A stretch of DNA of 16,427 nucleotides, taken from NCBI GenBank assembly GCA_014925825.1, contig JACGCK010000547.1, positions 1 through 16,427 on the forward strand. The letters run 5' to 3'. Source of the stretch: Pholiota molesta (lineage: Eukaryota > Basidiomycota > Agaricomycetes > Agaricales > Strophariaceae). Positions within the stretch are counted from its first letter, which is position 1; every line of letters begins with the position of its first letter. The translations under genes were made by a program, and so were the position numbers. Below, piece after piece: positions 1 to 8,626 of this stretch. The notes beneath the pieces were generated by a model that worked only from the letters and a program-made list of their open reading frames with translations, did not search any database and was not told the DNA's origin.

Positions 1-670
1 TCACAGGTGAAGGTGATACCGAAGTCGTGACGACAGTGTCAAGAAGCGACGACGGGACGGTAGGTACTGAAGTAGAAGGAAGGCTTGGAGGAGTACGTTC
101 AGGTAGAGTGCTTGGCTGTGTTCCGCCGGAATTCATCAATGGAGCTGCAGGAGCTTCAGGGAAATCCCATGGTCGGGGCACCTGAAAGTTCTGAATGAGT
201 GACATGCACAGAGGGTGTGTTTAGATATATGAAGTCACCAAAGCTGCAGGTATAATCCTAATAGTAAGATGAATATTTGAAAAAGATTTGGAAGACGAGT
301 GTCGAGAACCGCTTACCAGGTGGCTGCACAAATAACACCGCGACCTTCATCCTTGGCTTTAATGGATTTGAATTCATAGTCGACAAATTGAGCGATATAA
401 CGGATAAAAGGAAGAATCTCCCGGACTCCGTTGTTGATGAGAGCAACCGCAGAAAGGAAGTTCACAATAGATCCAGAAACGGATTCAGCTTTCTGTAAAA
501 GCGATTAACGCACCGACCGGAGTACAATTCAAAGCGTCCTTACTGTTAAATATTCCAATGATGGGGGAGGCAGAAGAAGCTCAAATCCCCACCAATCTAT
601 GCGGATTTTTGATCAAAATATTAACGGGCACTGACAGCAACCTGGTTTGCTTACAGGTCAGAATCGACAT
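1..670 (-). CDS. Unrecognised protein with hydrophobic segments, C-terminus beyond left edge
   Basis: I do not recognise the family. Four exons join in frame on the minus strand: 670-655, 488-317, 257-239 (19 nt) and 190 (or 181) down past base 1. The start at 670 gives MSILTSESVSGSIVNFLSAV. It is followed by a hydrophobic region containing ILPFIRYIAQFV, a charged linker FKSIKAKDEGRG, then VICAATWIIPAAL, and a proline-rich tail beginning VPRPWDFPEAPAAP that stays open to the edge. The first intron (489-654, 166 nt) is long for this window and its acceptor is the second of two close AGs (CAGAAAG). The others are 59 nt and 48-57 nt. Two helix-like stretches suggest membrane association, which is inference. 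It lies tandem to the 325-aa gene, whose stop is 65 bp upstream of this start. The exon 2 frame is the best supported; exon 1 and the 19-nt exon are less certain. Confidence 0.5.
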
Positions 671-735
671 TCTATCTGTTGGCGGATGCAATCCTATATT
701 GTATTTACATAGTAATCAGTGCTCGGCGAAGAGAT

Positions 736-1713
736 TCAACCTTTAAATGACATGCCTGAATGATTTGGTGTGATAACTTTTCCTGTGGCATAGCCCAGAG
801 CCATCAATTCCGGTGTAATTTGTTTGAATCCTTGAATAACAGTCTGGGCGGTTGGAACGGCACCAGCTAATATGCCCTTTCCATTTCCAGGCTGCCCCAA
901 ACCAAAACCAGGGGCGCTCAATAAGTCAACGACATGCATCTCGTTAAACATGTCGGTAATTTCTTCAAGAGGAGCAAACGCGACTCCAGGGAAGTGGACA
1001 TTTTCGGTAGAAATCTCTCTGCTGGTATTTGGGCTGTTCAATTTCGCAAAATGGAGTTGGTGTTCTTCTTCGTCTGTGTTTTCCAGGCATACCGCGTGGA
1101 TCGGGCCATTGTGACGCAGCTCGTCCTCTGTAAGGTCTCCATCATGGGCAGGGAGTGTGCGAAGATGTGCGATAACCTTATTGGCAGATTTGGGCACCAT
1201 CAGCTGAGACTTTAATGCGTTTAGTTGAGGCTTCGCCGTCGCGGCTGTCATCTTGGGAGGCGCTGCCGATGCTGAACCGATAATGAGAGCGCGAACCGCC
1301 AGTGCGGACCGCTGGGCACGCTTGTCCGTTTTTGATGCCTGAATTTTCTGCACTCGCTTTTCAAGATCTTGACTTGCTTGAGTTCGCTTCTGGTGTTCGT
1401 GCGTGGCAGAAAGAGTCGGCTTGTCGTCGGAAGAGGCTTTACTTGCAAAGCCAAAGGGACGACGGAAAGAAAATCGTCGAGCAGTAACCTGTGGTATATG
1501 GGTAGGAATTTCAACAAGAGCAGAAGTTCTGTCATCAACAGGTTTTGCTTGAATGGGAATGATGGTCGTTGGAGCGGGCACAGGTACAACATTCTTCGTC
1601 ACCGAATCGCCATGAGCATTGGCAGCGCTGACCGCTGTTGTGTCTATAGATAAAGGCTTCTCAATATCAGAGGCATTTGGCTTGGAATACGAGAAGATAT
1701 CGAAGACGCCCAT
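736..1713 (-). CDS. Unrecognised intronless protein, 325 aa
   Basis: One uninterrupted frame reads from ATG at 1713 to TGA at 738-736. The frame stays open to an ATG at 1815, but that extension is Ser/Leu-rich and looks like leader DNA, so I chose MGVFDIFSYSKPN. Residues about 100-175 are rich in Arg, Lys, Gln and Ala (for example QDLEKRVQKIQASKTDKR) and could form a basic coiled coil. The C-terminal half looks folded: IHAVCLENTDEEEHQLHF, then FAPLEEITDMFNEMHVVDLL, then a Gly/Pro-rich stretch with GFGLGQPGNGKGILAGAV and a final Ala/Gly-rich segment. There is no signal peptide or clear transmembrane helix. GQPGNGKG resembles a glycine-rich loop but is not a proper P-loop (GxxxxGK[ST]), because G follows the lysine. 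A single exon of this size is unusual beside its intron-rich neighbours. Confidence 0.7.
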   Translation of the reverse strand: MGVFDIFSYSKPNASDIEKPLSIDTTAVSAANAHGDSVTKNVVPVPAPTTIIPIQAKPVDDRTSALVEIPTHIPQVTARRFSFRRPFGFASKASSDDKPTLSATHEHQKRTQASQDLEKRVQKIQASKTDKRAQRSALAVRALIIGSASAAPPKMTAATAKPQLNALKSQLMVPKSANKVIAHLRTLPAHDGDLTEDELRHNGPIHAVCLENTDEEEHQLHFAKLNSPNTSREISTENVHFPGVAFAPLEEITDMFNEMHVVDLLSAPGFGLGQPGNGKGILAGAVPTAQTVIQGFKQITPELMALGYATGKVITPNHSGMSFKG

Positions 1714-2897
1714 GCTGGTAGGTGAGAAGATAAGTAGATGGGGTACTTTCAGCCTGGATACGAATAGAGAAGCCGATGTGGCTGACCTATGCGGAAACAG
1801 AAAGTAGTTGAGCACCCTTTTATCTACAATTCATATGGTCTGCAGCCTTGAAACGGCCATATGAAGGGGTCTCAGACTGGCGAAATAGCGTTAGAAGACA
1901 GGTTGCTCAGCCTGAGTGAGTGAGAGAACTAAAGATGAATATCCCGATTTGGGCATCTTTCCCGACATCCCTGTATCACATGCTGCCTAAATATAGAATT
2001 TGGACTGGCGCTCCTGCCACTGGGGCGCATAAAGCCAGGTAAGTCGTAGTAGGTATATAGAATTTTATGGGAGATATATAGTATTATAGGCCCCTTGCAT
2101 TCAGCAAAGTGTAGGAGATGAGCTGAGAGTTGAATCGAGCACTGCTGAGCGAGTACAACAGTGAATCCACGTGCTATGATGAGAAATCAATCGAAGGAGT
2201 CGAGAGGTCATTCTGAGCGCTTAAGTTAAGCGCTGAGGCCTCCAAGAGTGTTATACCCTGAATGTACCGTTTCGATTGATTCAGCCGCCCCTGCCGTCCC
2301 GCGTTGCAAAGCAAGTGTCCATTGGCCGAAATCGGTTGCTTGACCCATGTCCCAATGTGACATAACTTTCCAGGTTAGTATTAACGCCTTTTCTAACCAT
2401 TTAAGGGCATTTTGGAGACGAGAAACTTGCGGAAATCCTTAAGAGTCTATTTTTTCTTGCTGGGCGCTCACCGAAAATTTTGGCCGGAGTTTTTACCTTG
2501 TCCCATGTCCCCGGAGTTTATTTTTTGTCCAACGTGTCCCGTGTTCCGCTCCCGGCCGAACAATGGAAATGGTACAGTATAACATTGAATTTACTATTCC
2601 AGTCGGATAATCGCTGGATAGGATCGCCTACTAGATTGTAAGTAGAGGACTGTAAGTAGTCATCGGACAGAGACGGGGATTCAAGCTCAAGCGCAGGGCA
2701 CCGTGCGATGCTGTTAATCTAAATTAGTATTATGTAGTAAATAGCTAAAAATATAGATAGCGTGACTCGTGCCAAGTTTGTTCCAAGTACTTAATGTACA
2801 CGGACACTTGCTCAAGTTTTTCAGCTTGTCGGCCGTCGATTTTGCTCAACGAAAGGTCTAGAGTGGCTCCCCTGCCCTTCCTTGAAACTGCGCTGTT
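1714..2897. promoter_or_regulatory. Divergent intergenic region with palindrome and E-box
   Basis: No convincing coding frame occurs in these 1.2 kb between two genes transcribed away from each other, so it should hold both promoters. A CACGTG E-box lies at 2168-2173 and a 19-bp palindrome at 2216-2234. The part from about 2280 to 2580 has a different texture, with the string CCCATGTCCC occurring twice, near 2346 and 2502, and several related GTCCC strings. It may be an eroded repeat, but I cannot identify one. Confidence 0.5.
2216..2234. repeat. Perfect 19-bp palindrome
   Basis: AGCGCTTAA and its exact reverse complement TTAAGCGCT flank a single G. The symmetry does not extend into the flanking bases. 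It sits 43 bp from the E-box at 2168-2173 in the divergent promoter region. The shape fits a site for a dimeric transcription factor, but no factor can be named from the sequence. Confidence 0.6.
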
Positions 2898-4377
2898 ATG
2901 CTGCCTCTTACGAATCCCAAGAAATCATGGCACGTCCTTCTAGAAATGACTCAAATTTCGACAAGGTAAGCCCATTCGAGCGCACCAATGCTTCATTGTT
3001 CTCATAATTTACTTTATGGAGGCGAGCGAATCCAGGCCTGTTCGCTATTACAATGGGTCTGTACTTAGTTATTTGATACGACAATTAATGCGTGTTTACT
3101 TTGGTTGTTTACAGGCACTGGTGGGATTAGCACCCTCTTTGTCGTCTTCCCCTATGGGATAGGATCAACTGCCATGACTGTCATGAGCTTGATCTTTTTC
3201 TTCTTGAACCTCTTCCTTTTCATCCTTTTCATGGTGCTTGTGGCCGCCAAATACATTTATTATCCAGACAGATGGGCCGCGCTCGTTCAAAATCCAGTAA
3301 CCAGTCTCTACGCTGGTACATTCCCAATGGGTGCAACCACCCTCATAAATGTCGCCGTTTTGATCATCCACACAAAATACGGAATCGGAGGGAAAGGCCT
3401 TTTGTATTTTATTTGGGTCATGTGGTGGCTAGACGTCGTCATTGCATGCCTATGCACCTGGGTCGGTGTTCATATTATGTAGGTATCTTTTTTCTTGGAC
3501 GAGTACGCCAACCCCTAACTACAGATTCATAGGTTTATCCGTCAAACCCATTCTCTCGAGAAGATGACTGCTATGTGGCTCCTTCCAGTGGTTACCCTGA
3601 TCGTCGCGTCTTCGAGCGGTGCAGTAGTGGCCAACGCCCTATCAAAATATTCGGAATATCATGCCCTCATTACGACTACAACCGCTGCCTTCATAGTCAC
3701 TGTGGGTCTTACGCTCGCTCTGATGATCCTGACAATATACTTTCTACGCCTTATTTTACATGGCCTTCCCGCGGGCGGAACCGTCTTGTCTGTCTTTCTT
3801 CCGCTGGGTCCAACTGGTCAAGCTGGTTACAGTATCTTTCTCATCGGCGACAACTTAACCACTATATTCCCAACAATACCCACTCCAATTGGTCCCATCC
3901 ACTCCAATGCCGCCGGTTCGATTGTCAAGATTATCTGCACATGTCTGTCATTTGCGCTATGGTCGCTGGCGACAATGTGGATCTTATACGCGTTGCTTGC
4001 TATCCATACCGCACTTCGAAAATCTTTCATTGCATTTAGGGTATCGTTCTGGGGACTGGTCTTCCCAAATGTAAGCAAGCACTATTTGCATAAAATTTCA
4101 CCCACTGATATTCTTGTAGGCGGTATACGCCAACCTCACGATTTTACTCGCCGAAGCCTTCGATTCAAGAGCCTTCCGCGTTTGGGGGGCAATATATGCT
4201 GTCATCACTTTGCTCCTCTGGATATCGATATTTGCACGATCCCTTTGGGAGTTGAAAGCGTTCTATACGTCTCGGAAGGAATCGGATGACCTTCCAAAGA
4301 CAGACACCGATAAATGGGAAAACCATTCCATGCCATCAGAATTGACGCCTGAACCCACGGTACCTTCGATTTGGTAG
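2898..4377 (+). CDS. SLAC1/TDT-family transporter (Mae1/Ssu1 type), 420 aa
   Basis: Membrane transporter of the tellurite-resistance/dicarboxylate (SLAC1) family. Fungal members export sulfite (Ssu1) or import malate and other C4 acids (Mae1). Exons: 2898-2965, 3022-3056, 3115-3478, 3533-4070 and 4120-4377; all phases match. The start MLPLTNPKKSWHVLLEM places KKSW ahead of the first helix, as is usual in the family; another ATG at 2927 is in the wrong frame. Family marks are FAITMGTGGISTLF in helix 1, a Trp-rich IWVMWWLDVV segment, PLGPTGQAGYS, and FWGLVFPNAVYANLTI near the end. About ten hydrophobic segments are visible. The tail after helix 10 is short and charged and ends VPSIW. The substrate cannot be told from sequence. 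The weakest junction is the first acceptor (atggag), and exon 2 is only 35 nt. Confidence 0.9.
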
Positions 4378-5499
4378 CCCGCATATAGCGCGTATATTAC
4401 CTTTTGGACGAATGTCCCTCACTTCATCTAATCTAAGAGACAGAGTACGCATGGTATTATGCCCTCTGTTCTCTCCCGCTATACCTTATAGGGTGGTTTC
4501 TTCACCTGTCGCATAAGTTCGCACAAGTCCGCGACTTCAAAACACCGACGATACGAGAGTAAGAACTCCAACTTGTGTTCTGAGGATCCTCGCCAAAATT
4601 CTGCTGCCAGTTGACAACGGAACGTGCCCCGGGCCTACATCAACAACCGAGGACAATATTTATACCGTTTCAATTGACATCTTCGACCAACTGGGGTAAG
4701 TCGTAATTTTTAAATCACACAAACAACTTTTAATGCCTATTAAAGCAAAAATCGACAATGCTTTTTGATCCCCTCTTTCTCACTTTTCTGCCATTTCAAG
4801 CTGATATGGCTTGAAAATTATAGGGTCATTGTCCTTTCGTAGGTAGATTTTCCAGTCCTTTGAAAGAGCCTAAAAGGCATTGCTCTCGGTATGTTCCCAA
4901 GACTATTACAACTCCAGGCGAATGAAGCCGATATGCTAACACTCTTAAGCTACTTTCTCTCGGTTTGTCAAAGTAGTGTAAATGAGCAAAGGCACTATAA
5001 TATCAGTTCTTGCTTCCCTTTTTCTTTTTCGGCTATGGATCTACTTTCTATGTTTGGCTTCTATTATCATTGTCTGGTGGAGGCCCTGAATATTGTTTAC
5101 ACTGGCTTACCGATCGAACGATGTTTTCGCGATTGTTGAATCCGCCTTGGAATGGAAGAAATAAATAGACGGGAAATAGGCAGTCCTTTTTCCAATTATC
5201 TGGTCGAGCAAGGTCATACTCAAGTCATACTCACATCAAATCCACACACAGTCATTTTCAATGAAACTAATGGAATACCTCAATTTTATGGGAGAAACTA
5301 GATGGGTGATGTTTTAAAAACTAATATGGGCATGCAAAGGCCTTCGATCTTTACAAGTCGCGGGTGCGGCGGGTATATGGCTCCGGATCCTGTGACTGCA
5401 GTGATGCCGAGTGGCTGCGAGCGCTGGTGACACATTGCGATGTAGCCGTCACAGTCAATATACTCATCGAACCCGTCTACTCAACTAACCTCCTCACTC
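4378..5499. other. Intergenic region, no supported gene
   Basis: This holds the 3' region of the transporter gene and the promoter of the lipid kinase gene. I found no frame with both a start and a splice pattern. Two weak coding-like stretches are worth knowing: a stop-bounded frame at 4517-4695 ending in a donor-like GTAAGT, and a 35-codon hydrophobic frame starting at 4982. GTCATACTCA is repeated within 5210-5235. The leader just before 5500 is C/T-rich, as is common upstream of fungal start codons. Confidence 0.5.
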
Positions 5500-8400
5500 A
5501 TGTCGGCTCGCTCGCAGCGCTCAGGGTACCAGCCGCTACAATCTTACGAGGATGAATCGGACATAGGCGACGACCCGAGGCCATCAACAAGCCTCTCAGA
5601 CACTAATGGGGCACCTTCGCAGCGACGTGCAGGTAGACCAGGTCATATAGATCTCACCAAGTTGGATAATGCATTCAAGAGGTCGGTTTCTACGTGGTTA
5701 TGCATTCATAAATCATATACTAACCTTTGGGAGATGGACCGAATCTATAGCGCAGAAAGTCAAACGAAAGAAGAAGACAACTGATCATTCGAGGAAACAA
5801 ATATGGCGCAGTGTGTTTGAACCAGCAATCACTGGATTGCCGCCGTCTGAATTTGTAAGTTTACTATATTTATGTTCTTATTAACATGTTCAATAACATT
5901 CCTTGGTAGGTGAAGACATTAGACCACAAGCAGCCAATGACGCAGGCTGATTTCGATGCGTTAGTATTACGTCTTCGGAGTCACCCATCTTTCTGACAAT
6001 TAATGCCTATAGGATGGTTCAATCTGTGAAGGACTCTATCAATGAGGGAGTTCACCCCAAGATGATTACAAAGGGATCTTCAGGTTCATATTTTGCGAGA
6101 GCCAAAGTTGATGGGCGTGTACAGACTGTTGCGTGAGTGAGATGAGACCTTTTGCACTATTGAATTTTTGAACGTGGCTATTGCAGTGTTTTCAAACCCA
6201 AAGACGAGGAACCTTATGGAAGGCTTAATCCCAAGGTAATTATCCAAGGTCTTTGTTTGATGCGATATGGGGCTCATGGATTTCGAAGACTACCAAATGG
6301 CTCCATCGACAATTCAGATGGATTATACCCTTCGGACGTGCTTGTCTTATACCCAATCTGAGTTATATCTCTGAAGCGGCTGCTTCATTACTCGACGAAC
6401 GACTTCAACTCCATATTGTACCATCAACTCAACTAGTATCCTTGTCAAGTCCGGTATGCACACTTCGATGAGCACATTATATTCCTCTATTAAATTTCTT
6501 GCAGGCATTTTTCTACGACTGGTTTGATCGTAATGCTGCGAAGAAGGGGAAGCCTCTACCAGATAAAATCGGGAGCATGCAATATTTTCTACATGGTTTC
6601 CAGGGTAATATTTGTTTTGCTCCCTAACTTAATGTACGGCTGAATCCCTTTTAGATGCTTCCGACTTCCTTCGCAAGTATCCATGGCCTGGAAGGGCAAT
6701 TTCTGATACTTTTGATGACTCGACTCACCGCCAAGGAAATGTCTCGAAACGTTTCCTGAGTGCCATGAAAATTATATGTGGAAAGACAGGGGACACGGAA
6801 GACGTATACGATGCTGATGAATATGAAGACGAGCGTGTCCTTTATGATGTGACAGAGTCTTCTGACGTGCAAAGGCCTTTCTACTGGAGTCAACAACTGC
6901 AGCAAAGTTTCCGTGAAGAACTAGAGAAGTTCGTACTGTCTCATTTGCTGTCTATATTTGCTAATAAGCATGCTATGATTTCACCAGACTTGTTATACTA
7001 GGTTTGCATCCATATATATCCAATGGCGCATACTCATTGCGATTTATTAGACTATCTAATGTTAAATACCGACCGTGGTGCGGATAACTACATGATCAAG
7101 TACTGCGAAGGCGATCACGAAAAGGCTCTTGTCGATGTTGCACCCTCTCGTTCTGTTCGACTTGAAATGCCAGTAATGAGCGAGCTCAGACGGACTGACT
7201 CCATGGCTTCTGGGCCGCGTATGAATCAATCCTCTTCCTATCAACCTACATTATCCCCTGTCCCCTCGCGTTCTAATACGCCAAATTCTGATTACAGACG
7301 AAAGCCGCATATTCACATCGCCGCAATCGACAACTCTCTCTCTTTTCCTCATGAACACCCTCAAGGTTGGCGTTCATACACGTATGGTTGGTTGTATTTG
7401 CCTGTGAGCGTCATTGGACGCCCATTCAGCGATAAGACAAGAAACCATTTCCTACCTCTATTGACATCGAAAGCTTGGTGGGCTGAAACTACTTATCAAC
7501 TGGAAAGGCTCTTTGCCGTGGACCCGGACTTCCATCCCAAGATGTTTGCTGTTAGATTTCTGTCATGTTCATTGTTCAATTGCTTTCTAACGTAAAGATT
7601 TTAGCGTCAATTGGCTGTTATAAAGGGGCAAGCTTGGAACATCGTTCAGTCACTGAAACACGCTGTAAGTATTTCGCTTTACTTTTTCATTATTATTATC
7701 CATTCTAATCACTCCATCTTAGGATGAAGGTTTGTACCTTAAGAGTGCTTGACATTGTGATGGCTCACACTTTGATATCAGGTCCTCTTGAACTGACACG
7801 AAGAACCAAAGTCCTTGTTTGGAATGAAGAAATGGAAATCCCAGAGGAGACTATTAGTGATTTACCAAATGGACCGGTATCACCGACCCTTTCCATTAGC
7901 AGTGTTCCCACTCCGAAGCGAACCCGAAGGCAAAGTACCGGCGGCGATTTCCCTCCTCCAATGCGGCGTACATCAACGGATGCATCAGGTGTCCCTCGCC
8001 CTGTCCCGTTCGCAGCTAAATTTCAGCGCGTACATCCAGGGACAACAGGGGTGACTGTTCTCGAACACTTGGAGAGGTTAGATGCCGTTGAGGCAAGCTT
8101 GCAACGACTTGGTGTCAACGATAATGAGGAGGAAAGTGATGTTGGGGAGGCGGCGAAACAACCGAAGGCTTCTCAACGAGAGACTGCTTCATCATCATCT
8201 GCTCCCGTTCCCACATCTCCGTTCTCCCCTCCAGGCAGTCCATTGCCGACAGTGGTAGAAGTACCTTCCGCAAGAAGTTCCATCGATGAGGAAGATTTAG
8301 TTGCTCTATCCAAGTCGACGTCTCATGTGGAAGGCGTCAATATTTTCAGTGGTCAACGTAGCGCAACTCTATCGGGCACAGGGATGGATTGGATACAGAG

Positions 8401-8536
8401 GGCAGATGCACCGGCAAAGCGCACTGTGATTGCTGAGGTACGTTCTTTTGAAAGTTCTGGATTGTCATGAGCTCATTCATATATGATTTAGCGGCTGGAG
8501 ACAGTAAAGACCAAACCTTTATGCTCATGTTGGTAA
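5500..8536 (+). CDS. LSB6: Type II phosphatidylinositol 4-kinase, 783 aa
   Basis: Phosphorylates phosphatidylinositol to PI4P on Golgi, endosomal or vacuolar membranes. Fourteen exons join in phase: 5500-5681, 5734-5854, 5910-5959, 6013-6132, 6187-6235, 6289-6453, 6505-6604, 6655-6937, 6988-7001, 7051-7550, 7605-7664, 7723-7729, 7782-8437 and 8492-8536. ATP-binding lysine motif AVFKPKDEEPYGRLNPK is at residues 158-174, followed by ACLIPNLSYISEAAASLLD, VSLSSPAFFYDWFD, catalytic LNTDRGADNYMIKY (about 366-379), and metal-binding IAAIDNSLSFP with Asp455, then GWRSYTYGWLYLP. Two insertions stand out: a Ser/Pro-rich loop (about 382-446) between the catalytic and metal motifs, and a disordered stretch of about 200 residues before the tail PLCSCW, which parallels the FFSWW tail of human PI4K2A. 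The Cys-rich CCPCC palmitoylation motif of the human enzyme is replaced by FRWIIPF. Human PI4K2A is about 480 aa, so this is long. Confidence 0.95.
6988..7001 (+). other. 14-nt microexon in the lipid kinase gene
   Basis: The 14 bases read A-CTT-GTT-ATA-CTA-G and supply LVIL of the conserved LVILDYLMLNTDRG segment. Introns of 50 nt (6938-6987) and 49 nt (7002-7050) flank it, both with ordinary GT...AG ends. Skipping it would shift the frame just before the catalytic motif. The upstream donor is the least sure part: using GTCTCA at 6938 adds about two residues (EKFVL before LVIL) relative to the usual EKLVILDY. Confidence 0.7.
7723..7729 (+). other. 7-nt microexon in the lipid kinase gene
   Basis: GATGAAG encodes Asp-Glu plus the first base of Gly. 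It lies between introns 7665-7722 and 7730-7781 and joins LKHA to DEGPLELTRR in frame. The joined region matches the layout of human PI4K2A, where a short linker after the helix containing QALKDN leads to SPLHL. Confidence 0.8.
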
Positions 8537-8626
8537 TGATTTCCTTACTTTTTTAATATGTATTCCATAGATAGATAGATACAATGAACGGCAATAAAAC
8601 GGACAAGAAACCGCTAACATCATAAG
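8537..8626. other. 90-bp gap between convergent genes
   Basis: The stop codons of the plus-strand kinase gene and the minus-strand Tat-SF1 gene are 90 bp apart, so their 3' untranslated regions almost certainly overlap. A short TAGA tandem lies around 8569-8579. I see no clear bidirectional polyadenylation signal. Confidence 0.6.

Noticed and set aside
872..1653. Several plus-strand open frames over 872-1653
   Set aside because: They are shadows of the 325-aa minus-strand gene, with Arg/Ser/Cys-rich translations and no start context.
2927..2965. Start codon at 2927 (MARPSRNDSNFDK) for the transporter
   Set aside because: Its phase at the GTAAGC donor cannot join the exon giving FAITMGTGG. 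The ATG at 2898 does, and supplies the expected KKSW segment.
4891..5139. 82-codon open frame in the spacer
   Set aside because: Composition (Cys, Phe, Ser, Leu-rich) looks non-coding and there is no splice or family support. An overlapping 35-codon hydrophobic frame from 4982 (ending IIIVWWRP) is also too short to support.
7730..7780. Continuation of the kinase reading frame through 7724-7781
   Set aside because: The open frame through this stretch is an intron read in frame. Removing 7730-7781 joins DEG to PLELTRR exactly as in the kinase family.
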